This document shows, piece by piece, positions 15,709 through 25,213 of a stretch of DNA of 64,000 nt (positions are counted from its first letter, which is position 1; each line of letters begins with the position of its first letter). This stretch comes from JAGDMJ01 sp963809695 (GTDB lineage: Bacteria > Bacteroidota > Ignavibacteria > UBA10030 > UBA6906). The notes under the pieces were generated by a model. That model did no database searches, was not told the origin of the DNA, and saw only the letters and a program-made list of their open reading frames with translations. The position numbers and the translations under genes are program-made. The stretch lies in contig CAWEKI010000007.1 of assembly GCA_963809695.1 (NCBI GenBank), positions 310,001 to 374,000 of the forward strand, written 5' to 3'.

Positions 15709-16905
15709 ATGCGCCATTCGAGGAACGCCTGCATTATCCGTGCACTCAGGACCCCCATCGGCAAATTTGGGGGGGTCCTGCATGACGTGCGGCCCGATGA
15801 TCTTTCGGCGCTGGTGATGAAAGCGGCCGCCGCCGGAATCCCTGCCCATCAGATTGATGACGTCCTGTGGGGATGCGCGAACCAGGCTGGTGAGGACAAT
15901 CGAAATGTGGGACGCATGAGCGCGCTTCTGGCGGGTTTCCCGTACTCCGTGCCCGCTTCCACAATGAACCGCCTCTGCGGATCCAGCCTCGATGCCATCA
16001 TGCATGGCGCGCGTGCGCTCTGGACCGGCGACGCTGAAATCATTCTTGCAGGGGGCGTTGAGAGCATGTCCCGCGCACCCTACTCCCTTCCCAAATCCTC
16101 GTCTCTCCTGTACGGCAATCTCACCGCCTACGATACCGCACTCGGGTGGCGCTATCCCAACCCGAAAATGGCGGAGTTGTTTCCTCTGGAAAGCATGGGT
16201 GAGACGGCGGAGAACCTTGCAGACAAGTACAACATCAGCCGCGCAGAACAGGACGCCTTCGCGTATGAAAGCCACCGGAAGGCTGTCCGGGCCCAGGAGA
16301 ACGGGCGATTCGCCGACGAGGTCCTCCCCGTGGAGGTGATCAAGAAAAATGAACGTGCCCTGGTCACCCGGGACGAGGGCCCGCGGCCCGACACTTCGCT
16401 GGACAAACTTGCAGCCCTGAAGCCGGCCTTCCGGAAGAACGGAACAGTCACCGCAGGCAACTCATCGTCGTTGAACGACGGCGCTGCAGCACTCCTGATG
16501 ATGAGCGAGGAGAAGGCCGCTGACCTCGGCCTCACTCCACTCGCCAGCATCATGGCAACAGGCGTTGCCGGCGTGGATCCACGCACCATGGGAATTGGTC
16601 CTGTCCCTGCTTCCCGCTTGGCACTTCAAAAAGCCGGGCTGACGATGGACCAGATTGACATCGTGGAACTGAATGAAGCGTTCGCGGCCCAGGCGATCGC
16701 CGTCATCCGGGAATTGAACATCCCCGCCGAAAAGATCAACCCCAATGGCGGCGCCATCGCACTTGGCCATCCCCTGGGATCCAGCGGAGCCCGTATTGTG
16801 ACAACCCTTGTCCATGAGATGCGTAGGCGGAACGCGCGCTATGGCCTTGCTACGATGTGTATCGGGGTGGGACAGGGAATCGCGGCGGTGCTTGAACTCG
16901 CCTAG
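15709..16905 (+). CDS. Acetyl-CoA acyltransferase (thiolase, PaaJ/PcaF-like)
   Basis: A 398-residue thiolase starting at ATG 15709; a TTG eight codons earlier lies in the terminator tail and is unlikely. The nucleophile is C90 in MNRLCGSSLDA. The active-site histidine is in NPNGGAIALGHPLGSSGAR and the second cysteine in ATMCIGVGQG. NEAFAAQAIAV is also standard. It cleaves 3-oxoacyl-CoA with CoA, releasing acetyl-CoA. The long insertion around LTAYDTALGWRYPNPKM and the dense pathway context favour a degradative 3-oxoadipyl-CoA-type thiolase over the biosynthetic acetoacetyl-CoA type. It needs its own promoter because a terminator precedes it. Confidence 0.94.
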   Translation: MRHSRNACIIRALRTPIGKFGGVLHDVRPDDLSALVMKAAAAGIPAHQIDDVLWGCANQAGEDNRNVGRMSALLAGFPYSVPASTMNRLCGSSLDAIMHGARALWTGDAEIILAGGVESMSRAPYSLPKSSSLLYGNLTAYDTALGWRYPNPKMAELFPLESMGETAENLADKYNISRAEQDAFAYESHRKAVRAQENGRFADEVLPVEVIKKNERALVTRDEGPRPDTSLDKLAALKPAFRKNGTVTAGNSSSLNDGAAALLMMSEEKAADLGLTPLASIMATGVAGVDPRTMGIGPVPASRLALQKAGLTMDQIDIVELNEAFAAQAIAVIRELNIPAEKINPNGGAIALGHPLGSSGARIVTTLVHEMRRRNARYGLATMCIGVGQGIAAVLELA

Positions 16906-16925
16906 AGTCGAACGATGAGGATTCA

Positions 16926-16962
16926 AAGGGCCCCAATGCCCTTCTAATCATGGCACTGATTA
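16926..16962 (+). promoter_or_regulatory. Hairpin and short inverted repeat between thiolase and RND operon
   Basis: A perfect 6-bp hairpin AAGGGC-CCCAAT-GCCCTT spans 16926-16943, 20 bases after the thiolase stop. It is directly followed by the inverted repeat TAATCA (16945-16950) / TGATTA (16957-16962). The first may end the thiolase transcript, though it lacks a T-run; the second could be a repressor site for the efflux operon. A GTCTAA at 16983-16988 resembles the -10 element of the ECF promoters found at 25214 and elsewhere. Its -35 match is poor. All are tentative. Confidence 0.35.
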
Positions 16963-17031
16963 AACTCCTGCCAGGCGGGATTGTCTAATTCAAACGTTGT
17001 CAGTCTTTCCACCATCACACGAATCAACGGC

Positions 17032-18084
17032 ATGAAACGATACTGGAAATATGGGGTGCTGGGGGTGGTGGCGGTCGTGGTCCTTGGGCTTCTTGCATTC
17101 AGGATCTTCTTCGGTAATGCGGGTCAGGATAACCGCCGGGTGCCCGCCCCGCTCGTCAAAGTGGAGAAGCCATCTCTTGAGAACATTACATATACACTCC
17201 GGTATACGGGCAATGTTATCCCTGCGCTGCAGGCGACCATCTTCTCCAAAGTGAGCGGAACGCTGGAACACGTATACGTGGACATGGGGACACCTGTACG
17301 CCGGGGGCAACTCCTCGCATTGATAGACACCACGGAGTTATATCAGACGTACCAGCAAGCATCCGCCACATTCCAAAACGCGCAACTCAATTATCGGCGC
17401 ACCAAGGACTTGTTCGAACAGAATCTTGTGGCAAAGCAGGACCTCGACAACGCCGACGCGGCCGCAAAGATCGCTCGCGCCAATTATGAGGCGGCAGGGA
17501 CGCACCTCGACTATGCGCGCATCACCGCCCCCTTTGCCGGCTATATCACGAAGCGCTTCCTGGATCCCGGCGCGCTGGTGGCGACGACAAATGCGTCTCT
17601 CTTTACTCTGATGGACCTTGACAATCTGAAAATCATTATCAATGTCTTGGAAATGGATATTCCCCAGGTTGCACAGGGCAAGCAGGCGACGATCACCGTT
17701 GATGCGTTCCCGGGCAAGGAATTCAGCGGGGTTGTCACGCGCTACAGCGAGGCGGTCGATCTATCGACCCGGACAATGGCTGTCGAGATCGACATCGCAA
17801 ACCGCGAGCATATTCTCAAGCCGGGGATGTTCGCCAATGTTACGCTGGTCATTGGCGAACACAGAAGCGCTCTGATGGTGCCCACGGTAGCACTCCTGAA
17901 GGACGATCAGGGCTATTTTGTCTACACCGCAGTGGCAGACACCGCACGGAGGATACGTACCCGGATCGGGACAGAACAGAACGGCCGTACCGAGATCCTC
18001 GCCGGACTCGATACAAGCAAGGCGGTTATCACCACGGGCCAGCAATTCGTGAAGGACCGCGGCCCTGTTACGATTCAGTATTGA
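17032..18084 (+). CDS. RND efflux periplasmic adaptor (membrane fusion protein)
   Basis: A 350-residue adaptor of the HlyD/AcrA family. ATG 17032 is chosen because it directly precedes the membrane anchor (MKRYWKYGVLGVVAVVVLG); a TTG 17 codons upstream is the alternative. After the anchor come the lipoyl-like half-motif FSKVSGTLEHVYVDMGTPVRRGQLLALI (about 70-97), a short alpha-helical hairpin, the second half (ITAPFAGYITKRFLDPGALV) and the beta-barrel and membrane-proximal domains. It links the inner-membrane pump encoded 12 bases downstream to the outer-membrane channel gene that follows. Together they form a complete tripartite exporter. Confidence 0.93.
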   Translation: MKRYWKYGVLGVVAVVVLGLLAFRIFFGNAGQDNRRVPAPLVKVEKPSLENITYTLRYTGNVIPALQATIFSKVSGTLEHVYVDMGTPVRRGQLLALIDTTELYQTYQQASATFQNAQLNYRRTKDLFEQNLVAKQDLDNADAAAKIARANYEAAGTHLDYARITAPFAGYITKRFLDPGALVATTNASLFTLMDLDNLKIIINVLEMDIPQVAQGKQATITVDAFPGKEFSGVVTRYSEAVDLSTRTMAVEIDIANREHILKPGMFANVTLVIGEHRSALMVPTVALLKDDQGYFVYTAVADTARRIRTRIGTEQNGRTEILAGLDTSKAVITTGQQFVKDRGPVTIQY

Positions 18085-18096
18085 CGGATTTGTTTT

Positions 18097-21000
18097 ATGT
18101 GGCTCACCCGTTTAGCCCTCCGGTACCCGATCTCAACGTTCCTGCTGGCCATGACCATCCTGGTATTCGGGATTGTCTCTTTCCAGCAGCTTCCGGTGGA
18201 TCTCCTCCCCGATATTTCTATCCCCGTCGTCACAACCATAACGTTTTATCCCGGCGCCGGTCCTCTGGACATGGAGCAATCTGTCACGCGGTTGATAGAA
18301 CGGACAGTAAGCTCGGCCAACAACGTCGACTATGTGCAATCCTCGACCAAAGAAGGTATCTCACAGGTTCGCATCAATTTCAATTGGGATGCCAACCTTG
18401 ACGTGGGGCTTGTCGATGTGATCCAGCGAGTAAACCGCATTCTCAGCCAAATGCCCACCGGAGTCTCGCAGCCCCAATCACTCCGATTTGATATCACGAA
18501 CCTCCCGGTCTGCGTGATCGCCGTATCGGGAGAGATGGATGAACGGGACCTTTATGACCTTGCATTCAACAGCATTGAGCCGCAGATCGAGCATCTTCCC
18601 GGTGTCGCCTCGGCCCAGGTCCTGGGAGGGAGGATCCGTGAGATCCATGTGACACTCGATCGCAACCGGCTGGAAGCGCTTGACCTGCCAGTGGCAACCG
18701 TGCTGACAGCCGTTGCCAATGCCAACCTGATCATTCCTTCCGGGGACCTCAAAACCGGCAGGTTTGACTACTCCTTGAAGACAGAAAGCCGCTTCAATGT
18801 TGTGAAGCCGATGGAAGACATCGTCATCAAGACGGTGAGTGGCGTGGCGGTCCGTGTGCGCGACGTGGGCCGGGTTGAGGACAGCTACCAGGAACAAACC
18901 GAGATTGTTCGAGTCAACGGCAGGCCCGGGTTGATGCTCCGCGTGCAGAAGCTTTCCAGCGCCAACACCGTGGAAGTCGTGGACAACGTTCTCCGGGCTA
19001 TTCCCAGGCTGACAGGTATTCCGCAGGGCGTTCATCTCAGTCTCTCGTTTGACCAGTCCCTCTACATCCGGCAGACGATCTCGGGACTCCAGCGGGAGGC
19101 AATGCTCGGCGCCGTGCTCGCAATGATCATCATCATGCTCTTTCTGCGCAACATGCGCGGAACCCTCATCATCATTGTCGCCATCCCCCTTTCGATCCTG
19201 ATCACATTCATCTGGTTCCGGTTCGGGGGCGTAACGCTTAATATTATGACGTTCGGCGGCCTTGCCCTTGCGGTGGGGCGTTTGGTGGACGATTCTATCG
19301 TGGAACTCGAGGCGATTTCGCGCCACTACAATCATCCTGAAGAGCGGCAGACGAAAATCCAGCAAACGCTGGCGGCAGCGCGCGAGGTGGCCTCGCCTAT
19401 CTTCGTCTCCACGCTCACGACCGTCATTGTATTTCTTCCGATCGTGTTCCTGACCGGCATCGCGAAACTGCTCTTCATTCCGCTCACCATTACAATCGCC
19501 GTAGCTCTGTTTGGTTCCTTTTTCGTGTCGCGGACGGTGACGCCGCTGATGTGCCTGAAATTCCTCCCTCCGGAGAAGCCCCTTGCTCCGGAATCGCCGA
19601 AGCTTTCCGACAGGATCAGGGTTAAAGCCCATGACGTGCTGGAAGGCATCGATGAGGCTTACGAGAACCAATTACGGTGGACCCTTGCTCACCGTCGCCC
19701 AGTGGTCATCGGGATTGTGGTCATCAGCGTCCTATCCTTCGGCCTCATCAAGTTCATAGGCACAGAATTCTTCCCTGACCAGGATGAAGGGCAGTTCTCA
19801 CTCACGATCAAGCTTCCGGTGGGAACCCGGTCGGAAGAGACGGACAGGTTCGTCCAGAGGATTGAGCAAATGCTCCAGGCAAACATTCCCGAGATTCAGA
19901 CCATGATCTCCGATGTGGGAGTGCCGTCAGCGCAAAGCGGGAATGCATTCAGCCGGAACTCGGGAAGCCACTCGGCAAACATTCAGGTGGCACTTGTTCC
20001 CCTTGACCAGCGAAAACGTGATGTCTTTCAGATCGTGAAGGCTGTCAGGCCCAAGCTCGCCCAGCTTCCAGGCGCATCGATCTTCATTGCTCCGGGGGGC
20101 TTCCTTCGATTTCTGCTCAACTTTGGATCATCGGCTCCGATTGACGTGGAAGTCCGCGGCTTTGATCTGGACGCCGGTTCTGCACTGTCGGCGCAGGTTG
20201 CCCAGGTGGTCCGCTCCACGCCGGGTGCCACCGACGTGCAAGTCAGCCGCGAAGATAATCTTCCCGAGCTGCGCGTTCAGATCGATCGGGACAAGGCGGG
20301 TACGCTGGGTATCAACGTCGCGCAGATTTCCAATACCATCAACACCTGCATCAACGGCTCCGTGGCATCGCTGTTCACCGACCCGATCACCGGAAACCAG
20401 TACAATATCCTCGTTCGCCTGGGCGAGGACTATCGTTCCCACATCGATGACCTGAAAAAGATCGTTCTGACGTCGTCGGATGGGCAACCGGTCCTCCTGG
20501 GGAATATTGCCACGATCGAGCGCGCGAACGCACCCGTGCAGATTGACCGCAAGTATCAGCAGCGCATCGTGGATGTGACTGCGAACGTCACCGGGCGCGA
20601 TCTGGGAAGCGTGGCCGCAGATGTTGCCAGGGGGCTCTCCACGTTGACCGTTCCCCCGGGATTCGAATTGAAGCTCGGCGGAAATGTGGAACAGCAGCAG
20701 AAGGCTTTCCGCGACCTTCTGCTGGCGTTCGGTCTTGCCATCCTCCTGGTTTACGTGGTCATGGCGTCCCAGTTCCAGTCGCTGATGGATCCGTTCATCA
20801 TTATGTTTACTGTTCCTCTCGGCATTGTCGGCGTGTTCTGGATGCTGGTGCTCACGAACACGACGCTGTCTGTAACCTCGTTCCAGGGGATTATCGTCAT
20901 GGTCGGCATTGTGGTCAGCAACGGCATTCTGCTGGTGGATTATACCAACCGCTTGCGGATGCACAAGGTCCCGCTGCATGAAGCGGTGATCCGCGCCGGG

Positions 21001-21246
21001 CGGACGCGATTGAAGCCGATCCTGATGACGTCGCTGGCCACCGTGCTTGGTCTGATCCCGATGGCGATCGGCATTGGAGGCGAATCCACACAGGCGCCTC
21101 TCGCTATCGCAGTCATTGGTGGCCTGTCGGTGTCGACAACGCTGACACTGTTCTTCGTTCCGGTGCTCTACACGATCTTTGAAGAGAAGTTCAAGCGTGA
21201 GATGGATGTGGAGAATGTGGAAAAAGAGATGGAGGCGGTAAAGTGA
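18097..21246 (+). CDS. RND efflux pump, inner-membrane subunit (AcrB/HAE1 family)
   Basis: A 1049-residue proton-driven exporter of standard length. The first membrane helix is at about 10-28, followed by the PDISIPVVTTIT porter segment. Six helices around 335-520 contain the proton-relay pair D398-D399 in GGLALAVGRLVDDSIVELEA. The second half repeats this with helices around 850-1030 and GIVVSNGILLVDYTNRLR. It should export hydrophobic or amphipathic compounds from the membrane and periplasm. It is flanked by its adaptor and TolC-like partner; the stop overlaps the GTG start of the channel gene by four bases. The substrate cannot be read from sequence. Confidence 0.95.
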   Translation: MWLTRLALRYPISTFLLAMTILVFGIVSFQQLPVDLLPDISIPVVTTITFYPGAGPLDMEQSVTRLIERTVSSANNVDYVQSSTKEGISQVRINFNWDANLDVGLVDVIQRVNRILSQMPTGVSQPQSLRFDITNLPVCVIAVSGEMDERDLYDLAFNSIEPQIEHLPGVASAQVLGGRIREIHVTLDRNRLEALDLPVATVLTAVANANLIIPSGDLKTGRFDYSLKTESRFNVVKPMEDIVIKTVSGVAVRVRDVGRVEDSYQEQTEIVRVNGRPGLMLRVQKLSSANTVEVVDNVLRAIPRLTGIPQGVHLSLSFDQSLYIRQTISGLQREAMLGAVLAMIIIMLFLRNMRGTLIIIVAIPLSILITFIWFRFGGVTLNIMTFGGLALAVGRLVDDSIVELEAISRHYNHPEERQTKIQQTLAAAREVASPIFVSTLTTVIVFLPIVFLTGIAKLLFIPLTITIAVALFGSFFVSRTVTPLMCLKFLPPEKPLAPESPKLSDRIRVKAHDVLEGIDEAYENQLRWTLAHRRPVVIGIVVISVLSFGLIKFIGTEFFPDQDEGQFSLTIKLPVGTRSEETDRFVQRIEQMLQANIPEIQTMISDVGVPSAQSGNAFSRNSGSHSANIQVALVPLDQRKRDVFQIVKAVRPKLAQLPGASIFIAPGGFLRFLLNFGSSAPIDVEVRGFDLDAGSALSAQVAQVVRSTPGATDVQVSREDNLPELRVQIDRDKAGTLGINVAQISNTINTCINGSVASLFTDPITGNQYNILVRLGEDYRSHIDDLKKIVLTSSDGQPVLLGNIATIERANAPVQIDRKYQQRIVDVTANVTGRDLGSVAADVARGLSTLTVPPGFELKLGGNVEQQQKAFRDLLLAFGLAILLVYVVMASQFQSLMDPFIIMFTVPLGIVGVFWMLVLTNTTLSVTSFQGIIVMVGIVVSNGILLVDYTNRLRMHKVPLHEAVIRAGRTRLKPILMTSLATVLGLIPMAIGIGGESTQAPLAIAVIGGLSVSTTLTLFFVPVLYTIFEEKFKREMDVENVEKEMEAVK

Positions 21247-22535
21247 AACACGCGGCAAAAATCGTTGCAGCGCTCACCTTCGTCGTCTCCCCCCTTATTG
21301 CTCAGGAAGACATCGTTGCGGTTGACAGCTTGAGCCTTCAGCGGGCGGTCGCACTGGCGCTGGAGCATCACCCTTCACTTCGGGCCGCGCAGGCAAACCT
21401 GAATTCCGCCGAGGCGGCGAAAAAAGTGGCTCTTTCGTCCTACTTCCCTACCATCTCCGCAAATGCAACGGCAACGCACACGGAAGGGGTGTTCGTCTTC
21501 AATCCCTCCATTCCGAGCCGTAATCAGATCTACAACAATTACTCCGCCGGACTGACCGGACAGCAGCTCATCTATGATTTCGGCAAGACCAGTTCGCGGG
21601 TGGGGGCAAACACCGATTTCGTCAAAGCCACGGAGGAGGACTTCCGTTCAGCGCGTGACAATGTGGTCATGGATGTGCAGATCGCCTACTTTGGTTTCCT
21701 TCAGGCGCGGAGCGTTGTGACCGTGAACGAGGAGGCCGTGCACCAGGCTGCCCGTCACCTTGCACAGGCCAAGGCGTTCTACAGTGTTGGCCGGCGTCCG
21801 CAGTTCGACGTCACCCGCGCTGAAGTAGACATGGCCAATGCCAATGTGAACATGATCAGTGCACGCAATCAGCTTGCGTTGGCGCGCGTCCAGCTGAACA
21901 ACGCCATGGGCATCCGCCCCGCACGACCCTACGACGTGACCGATTCGCTCGGCATGACGCCGGTGACGTTGAACCTGGATTCCGTGCGCACGATTGCCGC
22001 AGCCCACCGGCCCGATATTCTCTCCGCACGCGCACGGTATGAGGGATTCCAATCTCTGACCATCGCCGCACGGAGCCTGCACCTTCCCACGCTTTCGGCG
22101 AACGGAACGTGGAACTGGAGCGGCTTTGACATCCGGCTCTACCCCCGGTGGATCGCGGGACTCACGTTCTCGTTGCCGATCTTCCAGGGGTTCAGCATTA
22201 ACGCGCAAGTGGAGCAGGCGCAGGCATCCGCGGAGATCGCGCAGGCCAATCTGAGTGTCCTGACGGAAAACGTCATGCTCGAGGTGGAGCAGGCATACCT
22301 TGGCGTGACCGAAGCGAGGGAGCGAATAGACGCGACCACAAAGCTCGTGGAGCAGGCGGAACAGAACCTGAATATGGCAGAACGCCAGTATGCCGCGGGG
22401 GTCGGCACGCAGCTGGATGTCACCGATGCACAGCTCACCCGTTCTAACGCCCGGATCACCAACATCCAGGCGGTCTATGATTATAATAGCTCTCTCGTGC
22501 GGCTGCAGAAGGCAATGGGCATGATTGCGGAATAG
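21243..22535 (+). CDS. TolC-family outer-membrane channel of the RND operon
   Basis: A 430-residue outer-membrane efflux protein. It starts with GTG inside the pump stop codon region (GTGA overlap at 21243-21246) and has signal peptide MKHAAKIVAALTFVVSPLIA. Two OEP repeats are visible, each with long alpha-helical stretches (SLQRAVALALEHHPSL near the start; VEQAYLGVTEARERIDATT in the second). It keeps the recurring N-A-x-G motif (VQLNNAMGI; VRLQKAMGM). It forms the trimeric exit duct for the pump. A second TolC homologue at 47748 belongs to a different export operon. Confidence 0.93.
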   Translation: MKHAAKIVAALTFVVSPLIAQEDIVAVDSLSLQRAVALALEHHPSLRAAQANLNSAEAAKKVALSSYFPTISANATATHTEGVFVFNPSIPSRNQIYNNYSAGLTGQQLIYDFGKTSSRVGANTDFVKATEEDFRSARDNVVMDVQIAYFGFLQARSVVTVNEEAVHQAARHLAQAKAFYSVGRRPQFDVTRAEVDMANANVNMISARNQLALARVQLNNAMGIRPARPYDVTDSLGMTPVTLNLDSVRTIAAAHRPDILSARARYEGFQSLTIAARSLHLPTLSANGTWNWSGFDIRLYPRWIAGLTFSLPIFQGFSINAQVEQAQASAEIAQANLSVLTENVMLEVEQAYLGVTEARERIDATTKLVEQAEQNLNMAERQYAAGVGTQLDVTDAQLTRSNARITNIQAVYDYNSSLVRLQKAMGMIAE

Positions 22536-22695
22536 GTGAGAGCTCGTGAGCCCACCGTATTCTGAGTTCCCGATTCTCATCCATTGGCTCGGGAGTGGTT
22601 CTGAGCCCCGGGGCGCCCAACCCCAGCTTTGTTTTCTCATGAGAATTCACTAAGATACCCCAGTCCTCCTATTTCCCACCTTCCGGGATCCTTCT

Positions 22696-25035
22696 ATGGT
22701 CGGACTCGCCCTCATCCTTTGTCTGGCCGCCATTGTCTCCTTGATTGCTCTGTTCACCAAGCTTTCGGAGATCATGGGCCGCGTCCGGACACTTGAAGAA
22801 AAACTCTTCCAGGTTTCGCGAGAACTCCATGAGATAAAACCACCCGCCGAGGCACCATCTCGCAGGACGTCCATGGATGCACCCGCACCCGCGGCTCCGG
22901 CGATCGCCATGAAGCCAGCACCGGAACCGGTTTCTCCTTCCGCTCCCATGTTCACTCCACTTCCTGCTCCTCGCTCACGTACGCGAGAAGAATGGGAAGC
23001 ACTGATCGGCGGGAAATTGCTCAACCGTATTGGCGCGCTGGCACTGGTGATCGGCATAGGATTTTTCCTCAAGTATGCCTTCGACAACAATTGGCTCTCC
23101 GAAACCGTACGCGTCCTGTTGGGCGGGGCGGCGGGGGTCCTGCTCCTGGCCGGAGCGGCCTGGTCCAGGACCAAAGGGCTTCTGATTTTCGCTCAAGGGC
23201 TTGTGGGGGCGGGCATTGCTGTTCTTTATCTGAGCGTCTACGCTTCCTTTAACTATTATTATCTCGTCTCTCAGCCAGTGGCTTTTGTCCTGATGGCAAT
23301 TGTCACGATCATCGCGTTCACACAGGCGTTTTTCTATGACTCCGTCGCGGTGTCACTCCTCGGCTGGGCAGGCGGTTTCCTGACGCCATTCATGTTGAGC
23401 ACAGGGGAGGCCAATGAGATCGGTCTGTTTTCGTATATCGCACTTCTCGCTGCAGGCTTGATCGTGGTCGTCATGAAGAAAGAGAAGTGGGCAATCCTCG
23501 AGCCTCTCACGCTCGCGTCCACCTATTTTATCTTCTTCCTCTGGTATGGACAGGAATACAAACCTGACAGCCTGGCTCCAACACTCTTCTTTGCTGTATT
23601 GTTCTGGGCGCTTTTCTTTGTCGTAGACGTCGTGAACAGCCTCCAGCGCATCGAGGTCCTGGAAGAGTTGAGAAGCACTGCAGCTGGATTCAATGCGGCT
23701 CTCTTCTACCTGGCTCTTTTCCTGCTGATCAATGATGACCACCATGCGTGGATGGGCGGAACAACGCTTGCTCTTGGCGCCCTGTATTTGGCGACCGCGC
23801 TCGCGGTTCGCCGGACGAACCCGGAGGCACGAGGCAGCTACGCGCGGCTGATGTGCACCGCGATCATCCTGCTGGTCCTTGCTCCGGCCATTGAGTTCAA
23901 GCGATTCACCGTCATCATCGCCTGGTCCTTTGAGGCACTCGTTCTTGCCTGGTGCGGCCGTCGATGGAACCTCCGGTTTGCCCTGATCTCCGCATTTGCG
24001 CTCTTCGTCCTGACAGCATGCGCGCTCTTGATGACTGATGGAGCCCTGTTCCAGCGCTCGGCGGAATCCTACACTCTGCTGTTCAACATGCGCACGGCCG
24101 CATTTGTCCTTCTCGCGATCAGCCTGGGGCTGTCGGGATTCATGCTCGCCAAAGAGCCACCCCCCGTTCCGGGTGCAAATCCAGTGAGAATACGGCCCGG
24201 TACCGCCTCCGTGTTCCACTATGGATGGAGCTTCCTGCTCTTCATCCTCGTCACAGTTGAAACAAACGATTTTTTCAGGCACTCCATGGTTGGCACTTGG
24301 GGAGCAGACCTGGAAGCACTCTCCTTCCAGCGATATATGACGGAAGCTGTTGCCTGGGCCATTCTCGCGCTGTTGTTGCTCTGGGCAGCCCGGCATCGCA
24401 CACTCGCTCCTCTCATCCACAGCGGCGTCTTCGTGATGTTTCTTGCAATGGGAATGGCCTCAGTCAGAGGAATCGCATATGCTCCGGTCGAGCGCTTTGA
24501 TCTCATCGTGAATTACCGTCTGCTGGGCCTGCTCCTCGTGATCGTCGCGAGCCTCATTTTGGCCGTTCTGATGGGAAAGATGAAGAACGTCGATTGGGCC
24601 CGGGAAAGCGCCGATGCAATAGGAGTCTTTTCTGTCGTGCTGATCCTCGTGCTCCTGACAGGCGAAACAAGGGATTTCTTTGAAAAGAAGCTTCTGCTGC
24701 TCACCCCTCCGGGGACCGATGCCGCGTACTCGACGACGGCCCTGGAAAACATGAAGCAACTTTCGCTCTCGGCGATCTGGCTGGTGTATTCAATATCCCT
24801 GATGGGCCTAGGCATCTGGCGCCGCCTGCGAAGCCTGCGCGTGATTGCCATCGTCCTCTTTGGCGTCACAATCCTCAAGATCTTCATCTATGACCTTTCA
24901 TTTCTCGAAACCCTGTATCGGATATTCTCGTTTATCGGACTGGGGGTCGTGCTTTTGCTGGTTTCCTACCTGTACCAGCATTACAAGGAGGTGATACTCC
25001 AGAAGGAGCCGAAGGAGGAAGAGACGACCGCCTAG
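22696..25035 (+). CDS. DUF2339 multi-pass membrane protein
   Basis: A 779-residue protein. A short N-terminal anchor and coiled coil (VRTLEEKLFQVSRELHEIK, about 34-52) are followed by a Pro/Ala-rich linker. The DUF2339 signature REEWEALIGGKLLNRIG then ALALVIGIGFFLKYAFDNNW (about 97-133) comes next, and then about twenty hydrophobic segments to the C-terminus. DUF2339 proteins are large integral membrane proteins of unknown function found in many Gram-negatives. The gene stands alone: 160 bases of sequence without a gene precede it, and a palindromic element with a T8 run follows. No catalytic motif is evident. Confidence 0.88.
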   Translation: MVGLALILCLAAIVSLIALFTKLSEIMGRVRTLEEKLFQVSRELHEIKPPAEAPSRRTSMDAPAPAAPAIAMKPAPEPVSPSAPMFTPLPAPRSRTREEWEALIGGKLLNRIGALALVIGIGFFLKYAFDNNWLSETVRVLLGGAAGVLLLAGAAWSRTKGLLIFAQGLVGAGIAVLYLSVYASFNYYYLVSQPVAFVLMAIVTIIAFTQAFFYDSVAVSLLGWAGGFLTPFMLSTGEANEIGLFSYIALLAAGLIVVVMKKEKWAILEPLTLASTYFIFFLWYGQEYKPDSLAPTLFFAVLFWALFFVVDVVNSLQRIEVLEELRSTAAGFNAALFYLALFLLINDDHHAWMGGTTLALGALYLATALAVRRTNPEARGSYARLMCTAIILLVLAPAIEFKRFTVIIAWSFEALVLAWCGRRWNLRFALISAFALFVLTACALLMTDGALFQRSAESYTLLFNMRTAAFVLLAISLGLSGFMLAKEPPPVPGANPVRIRPGTASVFHYGWSFLLFILVTVETNDFFRHSMVGTWGADLEALSFQRYMTEAVAWAILALLLLWAARHRTLAPLIHSGVFVMFLAMGMASVRGIAYAPVERFDLIVNYRLLGLLLVIVASLILAVLMGKMKNVDWARESADAIGVFSVVLILVLLTGETRDFFEKKLLLLTPPGTDAAYSTTALENMKQLSLSAIWLVYSISLMGLGIWRRLRSLRVIAIVLFGVTILKIFIYDLSFLETLYRIFSFIGLGVVLLLVSYLYQHYKEVILQKEPKEEETTA

Positions 25036-25063
25036 CGGGAACGGCAAACAAGAGCACAACACT

Positions 25064-25155
25064 TGTCATTGCAGGCCCTGCATCATCGGGGCGAAGCCCG
25101 GACTTTTCAGGCCCGGGCTTCGGGCCAAGAGAAGACACCGGCCCTCGCGATGACA
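25064..25155. repeat. Palindromic REP/MITE-like element
   Basis: A 92-base element with imperfect terminal inverted repeats, TGTCATTGC (25064-25072) and GCGATGACA (25147-25155), one mismatch. Inside it is a perfect 10-bp hairpin CGAAGCCCGG (25092-25101) / CCGGGCTTCG (25113-25122). The ends resemble the GTCATTGCGAG-type palindromic repeats dispersed in many bacterial genomes. Only one copy is in the window, so its repetitive nature is inferred. Confidence 0.5.
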
Positions 25156-25166
25156 TCGTTTTTTTT
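25092..25166 (+). terminator. Hairpin plus T8 run after the DUF2339 gene
   Basis: The palindromic element described at 25064-25155 folds into a long stem and is directly followed by TCG and eight T (25159-25166). This makes it a plausible terminator that insulates the following ECF sigma promoter at 25214 from DUF2339 transcription. Confidence 0.5.
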
Positions 25167-25213
25167 GACTCAACCGAAGTGCCCTGGGGGGTCCACGCCC
25201 CCCGATGAATTCA

